Assembly: GCA_009775125.1 (NCBI GenBank)
Contig: VSPD01000007.1
Coordinates: 1-64,000 of the forward strand
Origin: Muribaculaceae bacterium
Lineage (GTDB): Bacteria; Bacteroidota; Bacteroidia; Bacteroidales; Muribaculaceae
DNA: 64,000 bases
Direction: 5' to 3'
In this document: positions 1-8,129 of the stretch, piece after piece
Position numbering within the stretch: the stretch's first letter is position 1
How the letters are laid out: each line of letters begins with the position of its first letter
Program-made: the position numbers and the translations under genes
The notes under the pieces: model-generated
What the model was told of the DNA's origin: nothing
What the model saw: only the letters and a program-made list of their open reading frames with translations
Database searches by the model: none

Positions 1-77
1 AAGAAAATAAATCATCGGTTGGCTCAGTTAGCGGCTTAGCCAAGGCTGAACAACCTCAAATTTTACCGAATCATTGC

Positions 78-108
78 TTGTTATATTTGTCAAAAATGCT
101 TAATTTTG
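78..108 (+). promoter_or_regulatory. Bacteroidetes-type promoter of the yicC-gmk-nadD cluster
   Basis: TTG at 78-80, 20 nt, then TAATTTTG at 101-108 fits the Bacteroidetes -33/-7 pattern. The start site would be near 115, giving a leader of about 35 nt before the ATG at 150. A second -7-like box, TATATTTG (82-89), lies just upstream. No gene is visible in 1-149. Confidence 0.5.
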
Positions 109-149
109 CATCGCTTAAATTTAGTGTGTAAAATTAATAAGCTTTTATT

Positions 150-1028
150 ATGCTGCTTTCAATGACCGGCTTCGGAAAGGCTACTGCCGAATCCGAAAAC
201 AAAAAGATTACCGCCGAAATAAAATCTCTGAACTCCAAGCAGATGGACCTCACCGTGCGTCTGCCGCATGTCTTCCGTGACTCAGAGGCGGATATCCGCG
301 CTGATATTACAAGAGCCCTCATAAGAGGAAAGGCCGATATCGTGGTAAGTGTTGAATCAGCACAAGGCGCCTCCGATGTTTCGCTCAATGTAGCGGCTCT
401 CGCACAATATAAAGACCTCATATCCAACGCCGCGGCCGCCCTCGGCATCCCCGAGCCGGCCGACTGGTATTCGGTGCTTCTCCGCTTCCCCGACATAATG
501 CACGCCGATGCCGCCGACAGCGTAACCGACGAGGAAACCGCCACCCTGCGCCGCGCAGTGGCCGATGCCGTGGAGCAGCTCACCGCCCACCGGCGCGCCG
601 AAGGCATACGCCTCGAAGAATTCTTCCGCACGCGCATCGCCAACATTGCCGCCCTCCTCGACGAGGTGCCGCGCTACGAAGGCGAACGCCTGTCGCGCAT
701 CCGCGCCCGCATCGAAGACGGACTGGCCAAAATTTCCGTCGCCGAATACGACAAAGGACGCCTCGAACAAGAAATGATTTTCTATATCGAAAAACTCGAC
801 ATCTCCGAAGAAAAGCAACGTCTCACCCAGCATCTGCGCTATTTCATCGAGACTCTCGAGCTTCCCGAGCCCGGCCAAGGGAAGAAACTCGGTTTCATCG
901 CCCAGGAAATGGGCCGCGAGATTAACACGCTCGGCTCGAAAAGCAACCACGCCGAGATGCAGATTATCGTCGTGAAAATGAAAGACGAACTCGAACAAAT
1001 CAAGGAGCAAGTGCTCAACGTCCTCTAA
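150..1028 (+). CDS. yicC: YicC/YloC family endoribonuclease
   Basis: The 292-aa length and the N-terminus MLLSMTGFGKA followed by SLNSKQMD are typical of the YicC/YloC family, which has an N-terminal YicC domain and a C-terminal DUF1732 half. Family members are cytoplasmic RNases implicated in RNA turnover and stress. The C-terminal half contains the conserved EEKQRL and KSNHAEMQ stretches (about residues 225-275). The gene is followed after 40 bp by gmk and then by nadD, on the same strand, a common bacterial arrangement for yicC and gmk. The ATG at 150 lies about 35 nt after a predicted transcription start. Family assignment is secure; substrate specificity is not visible. Confidence 0.93.
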   Translation: MLLSMTGFGKATAESENKKITAEIKSLNSKQMDLTVRLPHVFRDSEADIRADITRALIRGKADIVVSVESAQGASDVSLNVAALAQYKDLISNAAAALGIPEPADWYSVLLRFPDIMHADAADSVTDEETATLRRAVADAVEQLTAHRRAEGIRLEEFFRTRIANIAALLDEVPRYEGERLSRIRARIEDGLAKISVAEYDKGRLEQEMIFYIEKLDISEEKQRLTQHLRYFIETLELPEPGQGKKLGFIAQEMGREINTLGSKSNHAEMQIIVVKMKDELEQIKEQVLNVL

Positions 1029-1068
1029 TAACTCCCCATCTTCCCAACTTCCAAACTCCCCAACCCCA

Positions 1069-1635
1069 ATGTCCGGCAAAATAATCGTGGTATCCGCCCC
1101 TTCCGGAACCGGAAAATCGACAATAATCAACTCTATACTCGACGAAGGTTCCACCCCGCTCAAATTTTCAGTATCCGCCACCAACCGCGCTCCGCGTCCC
1201 GGCGAAACAGATGGCATAAGCTATCATTTTCTCTCCACCGAACGGTTCCGTGACGCTATCGCTGCCGGAGAGTTCGTCGAATGGGAAGAAGTGTACCCCG
1301 GCCGCTACTATGGCACGCTGCGTTCCGAAATCGAAGACAAGACCGGAAAAGGCGACAACATAATCCTCGACATCGACGTGAAAGGCGCCGTCAACGTAAA
1401 GAAGATTTTCGGCGACCAGGCTCGCCTCATCTTCATAATGCCCCCGTCGATCGAAGCTCTCGGCCAGCGGCTCGCCGCCCGAGGCACCGACTCACCGGAG
1501 GTGATAACCCAGCGTCTTGGCCGAGCTGAATACGAGCTCGGATTCGCGCCGCAGTTCGACTTTCAGGTCGTAAACGACAATCTCGACGAAGCTGTCGAGC
1601 GCACTCGCTCGCTCATCGCCGATTTCATCTCCTGA
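1069..1635 (+). CDS. gmk: Guanylate kinase
   Basis: A 188-aa protein that phosphorylates GMP to GDP with ATP in cytoplasmic purine nucleotide metabolism. The P-loop SAPSGTGKST is at about residues 9-18. The GMP-binding region includes SVSATNRAPRPGE and the VEWEEVYPGRYYGT segment, followed by DIDVKGAVNVKK. The length fits bacterial guanylate kinases (about 185-210 aa). It lies 40 bp after yicC, and its stop codon is 4 bp before the nadD ATG, so yicC, gmk and nadD are probably cotranscribed. Nothing is missing or unusual. Confidence 0.96.
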   Translation: MSGKIIVVSAPSGTGKSTIINSILDEGSTPLKFSVSATNRAPRPGETDGISYHFLSTERFRDAIAAGEFVEWEEVYPGRYYGTLRSEIEDKTGKGDNIILDIDVKGAVNVKKIFGDQARLIFIMPPSIEALGQRLAARGTDSPEVITQRLGRAEYELGFAPQFDFQVVNDNLDEAVERTRSLIADFIS

Positions 1636-1638
1636 CAG

Positions 1639-2211
1639 ATGGAAACAATCGGCATACTCGGAGGCTCGTTCAATCCCGTCCATATCGGACACATGATGGT
1701 GGCCTCTTATCTTACTCAATGGAAAATCGTAGACCGCGTGTGGCTTACCCTGTCGCCGCTCAATCCGCTTAAAGACCCCGGAACGCTGATTCCCGACCTC
1801 CGCCGGCTCGATATGCTCAAAATAGCGTCGAAAGGCGTGGAAGGCGTGGAAACGTGCGACATAGAGCTGACCATGCCCCGGCCATCATACACCATCGACA
1901 CCCTCCGCCTGCTGGCAAAACGCTACCCGTCGAAACGGTTCAAACTCGTGGTAGGGTCCGACAACTGGAATATTTTCCAACGCTGGCGCTCATATGAGGA
2001 CATTTTGGACGATTTCGGCGTGATTGTATATCCGCGCCCCGGCAAAGAAATCCAGCAACGCTTTGTCGACGGCATGGAGATAGTCCATTCTCCGTCGATC
2101 GACCTTTCGAGCACTTTCATCCGCGAGGCCATAGCCAAAGGACGCGACATGAACAGCTTTCTCCCTCCCGGTGTTTATCAATATATCACCGAAAACAATC
2201 TTTACAAATAA
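1639..2211 (+). CDS. nadD: Nicotinate-nucleotide adenylyltransferase
   Basis: A 190-aa nucleotidyltransferase of the NadD family, which adenylates nicotinate mononucleotide to deamido-NAD+ in cytoplasmic NAD biosynthesis. The N-terminal GGSFNPVHIGHM carries the HIGH-like motif. KLVVGSDNW is the conserved central strand, and SSTFIREAIAKG near residue 153 is the C-terminal SxTxIR nucleotide-binding signature. It begins 4 bp after gmk ends, so translational coupling is likely. The length fits bacterial NadD. Confidence 0.95.
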   Translation: METIGILGGSFNPVHIGHMMVASYLTQWKIVDRVWLTLSPLNPLKDPGTLIPDLRRLDMLKIASKGVEGVETCDIELTMPRPSYTIDTLRLLAKRYPSKRFKLVVGSDNWNIFQRWRSYEDILDDFGVIVYPRPGKEIQQRFVDGMEIVHSPSIDLSSTFIREAIAKGRDMNSFLPPGVYQYITENNLYK

Positions 2212-2237
2212 ACACTCTTTCTTTAAACCGCTATACA

Positions 2238-2738
2238 ATGTCTGTCCTCACCCCAAACAGATTGGCCTTCCTGGCCCTGGCAAACGAATACTGCCACGCC
2301 GTGGAAAACGCCCGTCAGGCCGACCGCGCCGACTTCGTGGCCGACATGCTCCGCCTGCTTCCGCGCATCTACATCGCCGCATCCGACATACCCCGCCCCG
2401 ATTTTCAGCAAGACCCGGCCTACATTGCCCCGGCTCTCGACGAGGACTATTACGACTCGGTGCGCCTGTCGATGGAAATGCTTCTTGGCGAGGACGACAC
2501 CTTCCTTGAAGTGTTTGAGCAGGACATGAAATATTCAGAGACGCCAATCGCCGCGAGCATCTCCGAATCGCTTGCCGACATATTTCAGGTGCTGTACAAT
2601 CTTATCGACAGCGCCAAGGATGCGCCGGCTGAAATAGTGGTTGCCCTTCTCGACGCCTGCCGCGACGATTTCGACGAATACTGGAGCCAGCCCCTGTGCA
2701 ATGTGCTCCGCGCCCTCAACGCCATACGCCAAAACTAA
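2238..2738 (+). CDS. DUF5063 domain protein
   Basis: A 166-aa, strongly acidic, helix-rich protein without signal peptide or membrane segment. It begins 27 bp after nadD on the same strand. Length, composition and position match the DUF5063 proteins of Bacteroidetes, which have no established function. Short acidic runs such as EDYYDS and CRDDFDEYW recur. Cotranscription with nadD is plausible. I infer a cytoplasmic soluble protein and cannot name a role. Confidence 0.72.
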   Translation: MSVLTPNRLAFLALANEYCHAVENARQADRADFVADMLRLLPRIYIAASDIPRPDFQQDPAYIAPALDEDYYDSVRLSMEMLLGEDDTFLEVFEQDMKYSETPIAASISESLADIFQVLYNLIDSAKDAPAEIVVALLDACRDDFDEYWSQPLCNVLRALNAIRQN

Positions 2739-2776
2739 CTTTATACCTCATCACTTATCCTTTATACCTTATACCA

Positions 2777-4057
2777 ATGGTCGACCTTTTTCGCTTTCTC
2801 GAGGATTCGCCGGTAAATTTCCTTGCCGTCGAAACAATAATACGCCGTCTTGAACAGCACGGTTTCTCACGTCTGAACCCCGCCGACCGTTGGTCGCTCG
2901 CTGCCGGCGACCGCCGCTACGTCACTAAAAACGGCTCGGCCATTTTCGCCTTTATCGTAGGGTCTGACCCGGTGGCCGGCTTCAAAATAATATCCGCACA
3001 TTCCGACTCGCCCTGTTTCCGCATCAAGCCTCATGCCGAGATGCCCGGCGAAGGTGGCATCATGCGCCTCAACACCGAGGTGTACGGCGGCCCGATTCTC
3101 TACACTTGGTTCGACCGCCCTCTGTCGGTAGCCGGACGCGTCGTGGTGCGCTCGTCCAACCCTCTGCGCCCCGACCATCGCCTTGTGCACGTGCGCCGTC
3201 CGCTTCTCACCATTCCCCATCTGGCGATACACTTCAACCGCCAGGTCAACGACGGCAATCCCCTCTCCCGCCAGAACGACATGATGCCGGTGATAGCGCG
3301 CCTCACCGACGACGCTCAACGTGAGAATTTCCTTCTCCGCCTCGTCGCCGACGAAGCCGGCGTAGACACAAAAGACATCCTCGACTTCGACCTCTCGCTC
3401 TACGACACCACCCCGCCCTGCTCATTCGGCCTCAACAACGAATTTATCTCCGCAGGCCGCCTCGACGACCTCTCTATGGTGCATGCCGCCATGACTGCAA
3501 TCCTCGACACGGCCGACACGCCCCAGCCCATGACTCGCGTTATGGCCATATTCGACAATGAGGAAACAGGCTCCGGCACAAAGCAAGGCGCGCATTCCCC
3601 GGTGCTTTCCGACATAATGCGCCGCATCACGGCATCGGAAGGCCTTGATTTCGACGACCACATGCGGGCCATCGAAAATTCGTTTATGATTTCGGCCGAC
3701 AACGCCCACGGCCTCCACCCCAACTACGTATCCAAGTCCGACCCCACCAACCATCCCATCCTCGGCCTCGGCCCCGTGATAAAAATCAACGCCAACTGCA
3801 AATATATGACCGATGCCGACTCCGCGGCGGTCTACCGCTCGATTTGCGAGGAGGCCGGCGTGAACGTGCAGTATTTCGTCAACCATTCCGACGTGGCCGG
3901 AGGCTCTACCCTCGGCAATATCCTCACTTCGCAGATTCCGCTGCGCGGCGTCGACATGGGCGCTCCGCTCTGGGCCATGCACTCTGTGCGCGAGACAGCA
4001 GCCGCCGCCGACCACACGGCCACAATCGCTTCTTTCCGCAAATTCTACACCATATAA
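2777..4057 (+). CDS. M18 family aminopeptidase
   Basis: A 426-aa zinc metallopeptidase of the M18 (aspartyl/leucyl aminopeptidase, ApeB/DNPEP) family, a cytoplasmic enzyme that removes N-terminal residues from peptides. Visible signatures are SAHSDSPCF (first metal His/Asp), SAGRLDD, FDNEETGSGTKQGA (catalytic and metal-binding Glu pair), SADNAHGLHPNY and the C-terminal VAGGSTLG segment. The reading frame is open upstream to 2696, but that part overlaps the preceding gene. The ATG at 2777 gives the usual family N-terminus with a LEDSP-like motif. The metal ligands and the GGST loop are intact, so it should be active. Confidence 0.92.
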   Translation: MVDLFRFLEDSPVNFLAVETIIRRLEQHGFSRLNPADRWSLAAGDRRYVTKNGSAIFAFIVGSDPVAGFKIISAHSDSPCFRIKPHAEMPGEGGIMRLNTEVYGGPILYTWFDRPLSVAGRVVVRSSNPLRPDHRLVHVRRPLLTIPHLAIHFNRQVNDGNPLSRQNDMMPVIARLTDDAQRENFLLRLVADEAGVDTKDILDFDLSLYDTTPPCSFGLNNEFISAGRLDDLSMVHAAMTAILDTADTPQPMTRVMAIFDNEETGSGTKQGAHSPVLSDIMRRITASEGLDFDDHMRAIENSFMISADNAHGLHPNYVSKSDPTNHPILGLGPVIKINANCKYMTDADSAAVYRSICEEAGVNVQYFVNHSDVAGGSTLGNILTSQIPLRGVDMGAPLWAMHSVRETAAAADHTATIASFRKFYTI

Positions 4058-4089
4058 GTATGTCACAAAAGAAAGTTAATACTTTGAGT

Positions 4090-4183
4090 GTAGGGACGTA
4101 CGGCTCGTGCGTCCGTTGCAAAACAATATTAATTAATTGAGTTAATGATATTTACGCGGACGCACGAGCCGTGCGTCCCTACA
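4090..4183. repeat. Inverted pair of palindromic intergenic repeats
   Basis: 4090-4115 and 4155-4183 carry the same element in opposite orientation around about 40 AT-rich bases. The core GGACGCACG-AGC-CGTGCGTCC is a 9-bp stem with a 3-nt loop, bordered by a TGTAGGGACG-like end. Related copies are at 5625-5653 and 62887-62922. The size and position between genes resemble REP elements. Either hairpin could end transcription after the M18 gene, but neither is followed by a good T-run. Confidence 0.8.
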
Positions 4184-4242
4184 CCGTGATTACATTAACT
4201 TTTTAATCAGATATTCTTAATATATATAATATCTTCGTTACA

Positions 4243-5613
4243 TTGGCTAATCTTCCGGAAGAATTCATCAACCTCATATCGCAATATCCGGCGCTCGCCG
4301 CCCTGCCCGAAGCCTTGACCGGCGAACCGGGCGTGGCCATACGCATAAACACGGCGAAGGCCGCGGCCGACGATATAGCCGGCTCGCTCCCGATTGCCGC
4401 GCCGGTGCCCTGGGCTGTCGACGGTTACCTGCTTTCGCGGCGTCCGCAGTTCACCCTCGACCCGGCCCTGCACCAAGGCCTGTATTACGTTCAGGATTCA
4501 TCCTCGATGGCGGTGGCTCAGGCCGTGATACACGTTCTCGGCCAAATGGGATGCCGACCCATAAATGTGCTCGACGCCTGCGCCGCCCCCGGAGGCAAAA
4601 CCACGGCAGTGGCCTCTGTCCTACCCAAAGGCAGCGCGCTCGTGGCCAACGAATACGATTTCCAGCGTGCGGCGATTCTTGCAGAAAATCTGGCCAAGTG
4701 GGGCGTTTCCGCACTTGTATCGCGTGGCGATACATCTCGTCTGCGCCGCCTGCCTGAAATGTTCGACATTGCCATTGTCGACGCGCCCTGCTCGGGCGAG
4801 GGCATGATGCGCAAAGACGCCAAGGCCGTGGAACAATGGTCGACACACCTTGTAAGCCAATGCGCCACGCTCCAGCGCGAAATTCTCGCCAACGTGTGGG
4901 AAGCGTTGCGCCCGGGCGGATTCCTCATTTACAGCACATGCACGTTCAATCCCGACGAGAACGAACGCAACCTCGCTTGGATTGCATCCGAACTCGGCGG
5001 CAACGCCATAGCCATACCCGCCCTCGACAAGCATCCGGAAATTGCCGGAGCAGTCGAAGGGTCACTACCGTGCTACCGTTTCATTCCGGGACGCGTCCCC
5101 GGCGAGGGGCTGTTCCTGTCGGCAGTGCAAAAACCGGGCAACGCTCCTGGGGCAACTCTGTCGATGTCAAAATCCAAGAAAGACCGGAAAAAACCGGAAA
5201 TTCCAACCGAGGTAACACGATGGCTCGACGGCAATTGGGAGTACGAGGCCATCGACGGCGAAATATATGCCCTCCCTGCCGAAAACGCGCAATTTTACCG
5301 CTATGTCGCCTCGCAACTGGCGTGCCCGGCACCCGGCGTGCATATAGCCACAATAAAAGGGCGCGATGCAATCCCGACACAACAGCTCGCCCTATCCACA
5401 GCCCTTCGGCGTGGCTCATTCCCCGAAGCCGACGTTAACATCGACGAGGCCCTCGCCTACCTCCGCCGCGAGGCCGTGACGCTCCCCGATTCCGCTCCCC
5501 GCGGGTTCGTGCTCCTCACCTACCGCGGCCGTCCGCTCGGTTTCGTAAAAAACCTCGGTAATCGCTCCAACAACCTCTATCCGCGCCACTGGCGCATCCT
5601 CACCCGCCAATAA
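4243..5613 (+). CDS. rsmF: NOL1/NOP2/Sun-type rRNA m5C methyltransferase (RsmF-like)
   Basis: A 456-aa SAM-dependent RNA cytosine-C5 methyltransferase. The SAM-binding motif DACAAPGGKTT is near residue 109, DAPCSGEGMMRKD holds the first catalytic Cys near residue 185, and FLIYSTCTFNPDENE holds the second near residue 230. The C-terminal part, with NLGNRSNNLYP at the very end, fits the RsmF/YebU group that methylates 16S rRNA, rather than RsmB. I see no ATG in a good position; TTG at 4243 is the best start and gives a normal N-terminus. The upstream gap carries the palindromic repeat pair. Confidence 0.87.
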   Translation: MANLPEEFINLISQYPALAALPEALTGEPGVAIRINTAKAAADDIAGSLPIAAPVPWAVDGYLLSRRPQFTLDPALHQGLYYVQDSSSMAVAQAVIHVLGQMGCRPINVLDACAAPGGKTTAVASVLPKGSALVANEYDFQRAAILAENLAKWGVSALVSRGDTSRLRRLPEMFDIAIVDAPCSGEGMMRKDAKAVEQWSTHLVSQCATLQREILANVWEALRPGGFLIYSTCTFNPDENERNLAWIASELGGNAIAIPALDKHPEIAGAVEGSLPCYRFIPGRVPGEGLFLSAVQKPGNAPGATLSMSKSKKDRKKPEIPTEVTRWLDGNWEYEAIDGEIYALPAENAQFYRYVASQLACPAPGVHIATIKGRDAIPTQQLALSTALRRGSFPEADVNIDEALAYLRREAVTLPDSAPRGFVLLTYRGRPLGFVKNLGNRSNNLYPRHWRILTRQ

Positions 5614-5624
5614 AGATATATTGT

Positions 5625-5653
5625 CGCGGACGCACGAGCCGTGCGTCCCTACA
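5625..5653 (+). repeat. Palindromic intergenic repeat copy
   Basis: The 29 bases are identical to those at 4155-4183, with the same 9-bp stem and AGC loop. It lies between the methylase stop and the tsaB start, so copies occur in at least two neighbouring intergenic gaps here. Confidence 0.8.
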
Positions 5654-5687
5654 TCCTTTATAGCTTATACTTTATACCTTATAGAAA

Positions 5688-6386
5688 ATGGCCGTAATAT
5701 TAAATATAGAAACATCAACCAACGTGTGCTCCGTGGCACTCTGCGCCGAAGGCATGGTATTGTCACATTTTGAAGATTTCGAAGGTCGCAACCACGCGGC
5801 GCTCCTGTCGGGATTCATCAAACGATGCCTCGATTTCCTCGCTGAAAAAGAGCTTAAACTCGATGCCGTGGCCGTGTCAATGGGCCCGGGCAGCTACACC
5901 GGCCTGCGCATAGGCCTTAGCGAGGCCAAAGGACTTGCCTACGCCCTCGACATCCCGCTTATCGGCATTTCCACTCTTAAACTTATGGCCGTGTCGGTGA
6001 TGTTCTCCGGCGTCGACATACCCGACGATGCCATCTTCGTGCCGATGATTGATGCCCGCCGCATGGAGGTGTACACCGCCGCTTTCGACATGGCCCTTGG
6101 CGAACTCATGGCTCCGCGTCCTCTTATCCTCGACGAAAACTCATACGCCGACCTGCTCTCGACAGGCCGCCCCGTGCTGTTTTTCGGCAACGGCATGGAA
6201 AAAGCAATCGAAGTGCTCCGATCGCCCAACGCGCGATTTATCCACGACGTGAACCCTCTGGCCGTAGACATGCTTGCACTGGCCGACCTCGCCTACTCAC
6301 GACGCGAATTTATCGACCTGGCCTACTCCGTGCCCGAATATCTCAAAGATTTCCAGGCCACCACGCCCAAAAACAAGGTTATTTAG
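5688..6386 (+). CDS. tsaB: tRNA threonylcarbamoyladenosine biosynthesis protein TsaB
   Basis: A 232-aa ASKHA-fold protein that partners TsaD and TsaE in the synthesis of t6A at position 37 of ANN-decoding tRNAs. The N-terminal LNIETSTNVCSVAL is the family phosphate-binding strand. MGPGSYTGLRIGLSEAKGLA near residues 65-85 is the diagnostic glycoprotease-like signature. TsaB lacks the metal-binding histidines of TsaD, and they are absent here as expected. It faces the GH26 gene convergently across a repeat-filled gap. Confidence 0.95.
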   Translation: MAVILNIETSTNVCSVALCAEGMVLSHFEDFEGRNHAALLSGFIKRCLDFLAEKELKLDAVAVSMGPGSYTGLRIGLSEAKGLAYALDIPLIGISTLKLMAVSVMFSGVDIPDDAIFVPMIDARRMEVYTAAFDMALGELMAPRPLILDENSYADLLSTGRPVLFFGNGMEKAIEVLRSPNARFIHDVNPLAVDMLALADLAYSRREFIDLAYSVPEYLKDFQATTPKNKVI

Positions 6387-6671
6387 GTATACGCCATAAT
6401 TATGGCGTATGGAATCGCGTAGCGATTCAAGATTGTAGCCGGGGGTGGAGCGATAGCGGAACCCCCGGTATGTTGAGTTTTGTCTATCTTGGTTTTGGAG
6501 CGAGCGACAGCGTAGCGTTTTGCATCACGGTTGGCGTTATCGAACGCTCCGGCCTGCCTACGCTCCAATGCCCTAATATATAACTTCCACATAATCCCGG
6601 GGCTACCGCCCCGCGCTACAATATTTGTCTCCTAACGGAGACGCAATATACCATAATTACGGCTTGTGCCG
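6387..6671. repeat. Intergenic mosaic of palindromes
   Basis: This 285-bp gap between convergent genes has no credible gene. It contains a perfect 22-bp palindrome (6389-6410, centred on CCATAATTATGG). A second inverted repeat has CCGGGGGT at 6439-6446 and ACCCCCGG at 6461-6468. Its right end carries a copy of the ACGGCTTGTGCCGT-like sequence related in inverse orientation to 56935-56955. It could terminate transcription from both sides, and it looks like accumulated small repeats. Confidence 0.55.
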
Positions 6672-7772
6672 TTATTTGAATTTTTTGAAATCTTTCAAAA
6701 ACAGGACACGCTTGTTTTTGGCAAACTTGCGGAAATCGGCCGTGCCGGGATGCCCCGGATAGGGCGTGCAGAACATCTTGTCGGACTCATAGCAGTTGTG
6801 CCAGACAAGCGCATAGGCTATCTTATATTTTTTCAACTGCGGCAGCAGCGAACGGGTGAACCAGTTTGCATCGGGCAAAGCAATATATCCCGTCTCGGTA
6901 AGAGCCGCAATCTTGCCATGCTCGCGCGCGGCGCGCACTGCCGAACCAAGCCGAAGCGCCAAACGATCGTTAAACTTGCTGTCGGCTTCCGGCTCCGTGC
7001 AGTAATACAAGTCGCAACCCATCACGTCGACATACGCGTCGCCCGGGTAACGCTCGATATAGTCGGCATAATCCTCAATCGTGTCGGGACTGTAAACCCA
7101 CACCACATTATCGACGCCCTTTCGGTCGAATACCTCGCGGGTCAGCCGCCACAGCCGCACATATTCCTCCTTGGTGCATTGGTTCTTGCCCCACCAGAAC
7201 CAGCCGCCCGTGTGCTCGTGCCACGGCCGGAACAGCACAGGAATACGGTTGCCGTCGGCATCGCGGAAACTTCCTATCATGTCGGCAGCCAGCCCTATCC
7301 ATTTCACAAGCGTGTCGGTCAACGCCTGATTGGCAAAGACACGGCGCAGCGTCATGCCGTCGGCAAGGTCTTTCGACGAGCCGTGCGTCGCCGGATTTGC
7401 GCAATGCCACGACACAGTGTTCACGCCGCCCCTGCCGTGGTGCGCCGCCACCTTCTGCCGCATCTCGTCGAACCATACCCAATACGACGTATGGCCCGTG
7501 CCCTCCTCAATGCCGATAAAGTCCCAGCCTACGATGGCCGGATAGTCGCCCGTGGCCGAAAGCACATCTGACGAATCTGCATCATGCTTCCAGTATCGCC
7601 CGAACGACAGGTCATCCATATGCCCAAACGCCACCCTTCCCGAGCGCTCCACCGCTTCAAGCCTCCGCAACAGGCGCCGAGCCTCCGCGTCGGCCGGCTT
7701 CTGCCCCCATGCCGGCAAAACGCCGATGCCCAACGCAACTATAATCAATGCAATCCAAAATCGAAATCTCAT
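6672..7772 (-). CDS. Secreted GH26 endo-beta-mannanase-like glycoside hydrolase
   Basis: A 366-aa protein with an N-terminal hydrophobic signal ending near PAWGQ, so it is exported. The catalytic domain is glycoside hydrolase family 26: LFRPWHEHTGGWFWW carries the acid/base Glu, ALTETGY the nucleophile Glu, and VNTVSWHCANP a conserved substrate strand. GH26 enzymes mostly cleave beta-mannans. There is no SusC/SusD pair or other polysaccharide-utilisation gene beside it, so it looks like a solitary enzyme. The start at 7772 is chosen over the upstream ATG at 7790 because a promoter box at 7793-7800 puts the transcription start near 7786. Confidence 0.87.
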   Translation of the reverse strand: MRFRFWIALIIVALGIGVLPAWGQKPADAEARRLLRRLEAVERSGRVAFGHMDDLSFGRYWKHDADSSDVLSATGDYPAIVGWDFIGIEEGTGHTSYWVWFDEMRQKVAAHHGRGGVNTVSWHCANPATHGSSKDLADGMTLRRVFANQALTDTLVKWIGLAADMIGSFRDADGNRIPVLFRPWHEHTGGWFWWGKNQCTKEEYVRLWRLTREVFDRKGVDNVVWVYSPDTIEDYADYIERYPGDAYVDVMGCDLYYCTEPEADSKFNDRLALRLGSAVRAAREHGKIAALTETGYIALPDANWFTRSLLPQLKKYKIAYALVWHNCYESDKMFCTPYPGHPGTADFRKFAKNKRVLFLKDFKKFK

Positions 7773-7792
7773 AGCTCTAAAAATATTCATTG

Positions 7793-7823
7793 CAAATATA
7801 TAACAACCACATTCCGCTGTCAA
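7793..7823 (-). promoter_or_regulatory. Promoter of the GH26 gene
   Basis: Read on the - strand, TTG (7823-7821), 20 nt, then TATATTTG (7800-7793). The implied start site near 7786 leaves a very short leader and decides the GH26 start codon. Confidence 0.55.
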
Positions 7824-7907
7824 TAGCCAAAAGCCGAAATTTTAGCTTAAAAATTGCATGTTGGCAAAAAAAACGTCAAAAAATTTTCTCAATCAAAAAA
7901 AAACGCT

Positions 7908-7915
7908 TATCTTTG
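7908..7915 (+). promoter_or_regulatory. -7 box of tRNA-Pro
   Basis: TATCTTTG lies 18 bp upstream of the mature tRNA 5' end, the expected TAnnTTTG box; transcription would begin near 7923. Confidence 0.55.
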
Positions 7916-7932
7916 CACTCGAAATTGCCAAT

Positions 7933-8005
7933 CGGGGTGTAGCACAGTTGGCAGCGCGCCACGTTCGGGACGTGGAGGTCGGAAGTTCGAGTCTTCTCAC
8001 CCCGA
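7933..8005 (+). tRNA. tRNA-Pro (anticodon CGG)
   Basis: A 73-nt cloverleaf. The acceptor stem is CGGGGTG/CACCCCG. The anticodon arm has a CCACG/CGTGG stem with loop TTCGGGA, giving anticodon CGG. The T arm contains GTTCGAGTC. CCA is not encoded. The 3' end from 7992 is shared with the phage attachment repeat, so the functional gene here is a host 5' part joined to a phage-supplied 3' end. Confidence 0.95.
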
Positions 8006-8007
8006 CA
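7992..8007 (+). repeat. attL: 16-bp core direct repeat at the tRNA-Pro 3' end
   Basis: TCTTCTCACCCCGACA occurs here and at 55646-55661 in the same orientation. It covers the tRNA T-arm and acceptor 3' strand, the classic target of phage tyrosine integrases. The integrase gene starts 122 bp inside it. Confidence 0.88.
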
Positions 8008-8018
8008 TTATTTCGACA

Positions 8019-8050
8019 AATGGGTTTAACTCAACGAGTTAAGCCCATTT
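8019..8050 (+). terminator. Phage-supplied terminator after tRNA-Pro
   Basis: TGGGTTTAACTC and GAGTTAAGCCCA form a 12-bp stem with one G.U pair and an AAC loop, followed by TTTTCG. It starts 14 bp after the tRNA and closely resembles the hairpin just outside attR (55673-55707), so the phage replaces the displaced host terminator. Confidence 0.7.
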
Positions 8051-8060
8051 TCGCAAAATA

Positions 8061-8080
8061 ACCGGGACAAAATCGGGACA
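8061..8080 (+). promoter_or_regulatory. Candidate integrase arm-type sites, left end
   Basis: ACCGGGACA (8061-8069) and ATCGGGACA (8072-8080) are two copies 11 bp apart. A pair with the same 11-bp period is present near the right end (55487-55506). Copies spaced one helical turn apart near both att cores fit arm-type binding sites. Confidence 0.45.
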
Positions 8081-8129
8081 CGTCGTTTCCCGACCCGCAT
8101 GTTTCACCGGGCGTTTCTCGACCAGAGAA

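Noticed and set aside
357..1217. 286-codon frame opposite yicC
   Set aside because: Antisense of yicC/gmk; the + strand genes are conserved families.
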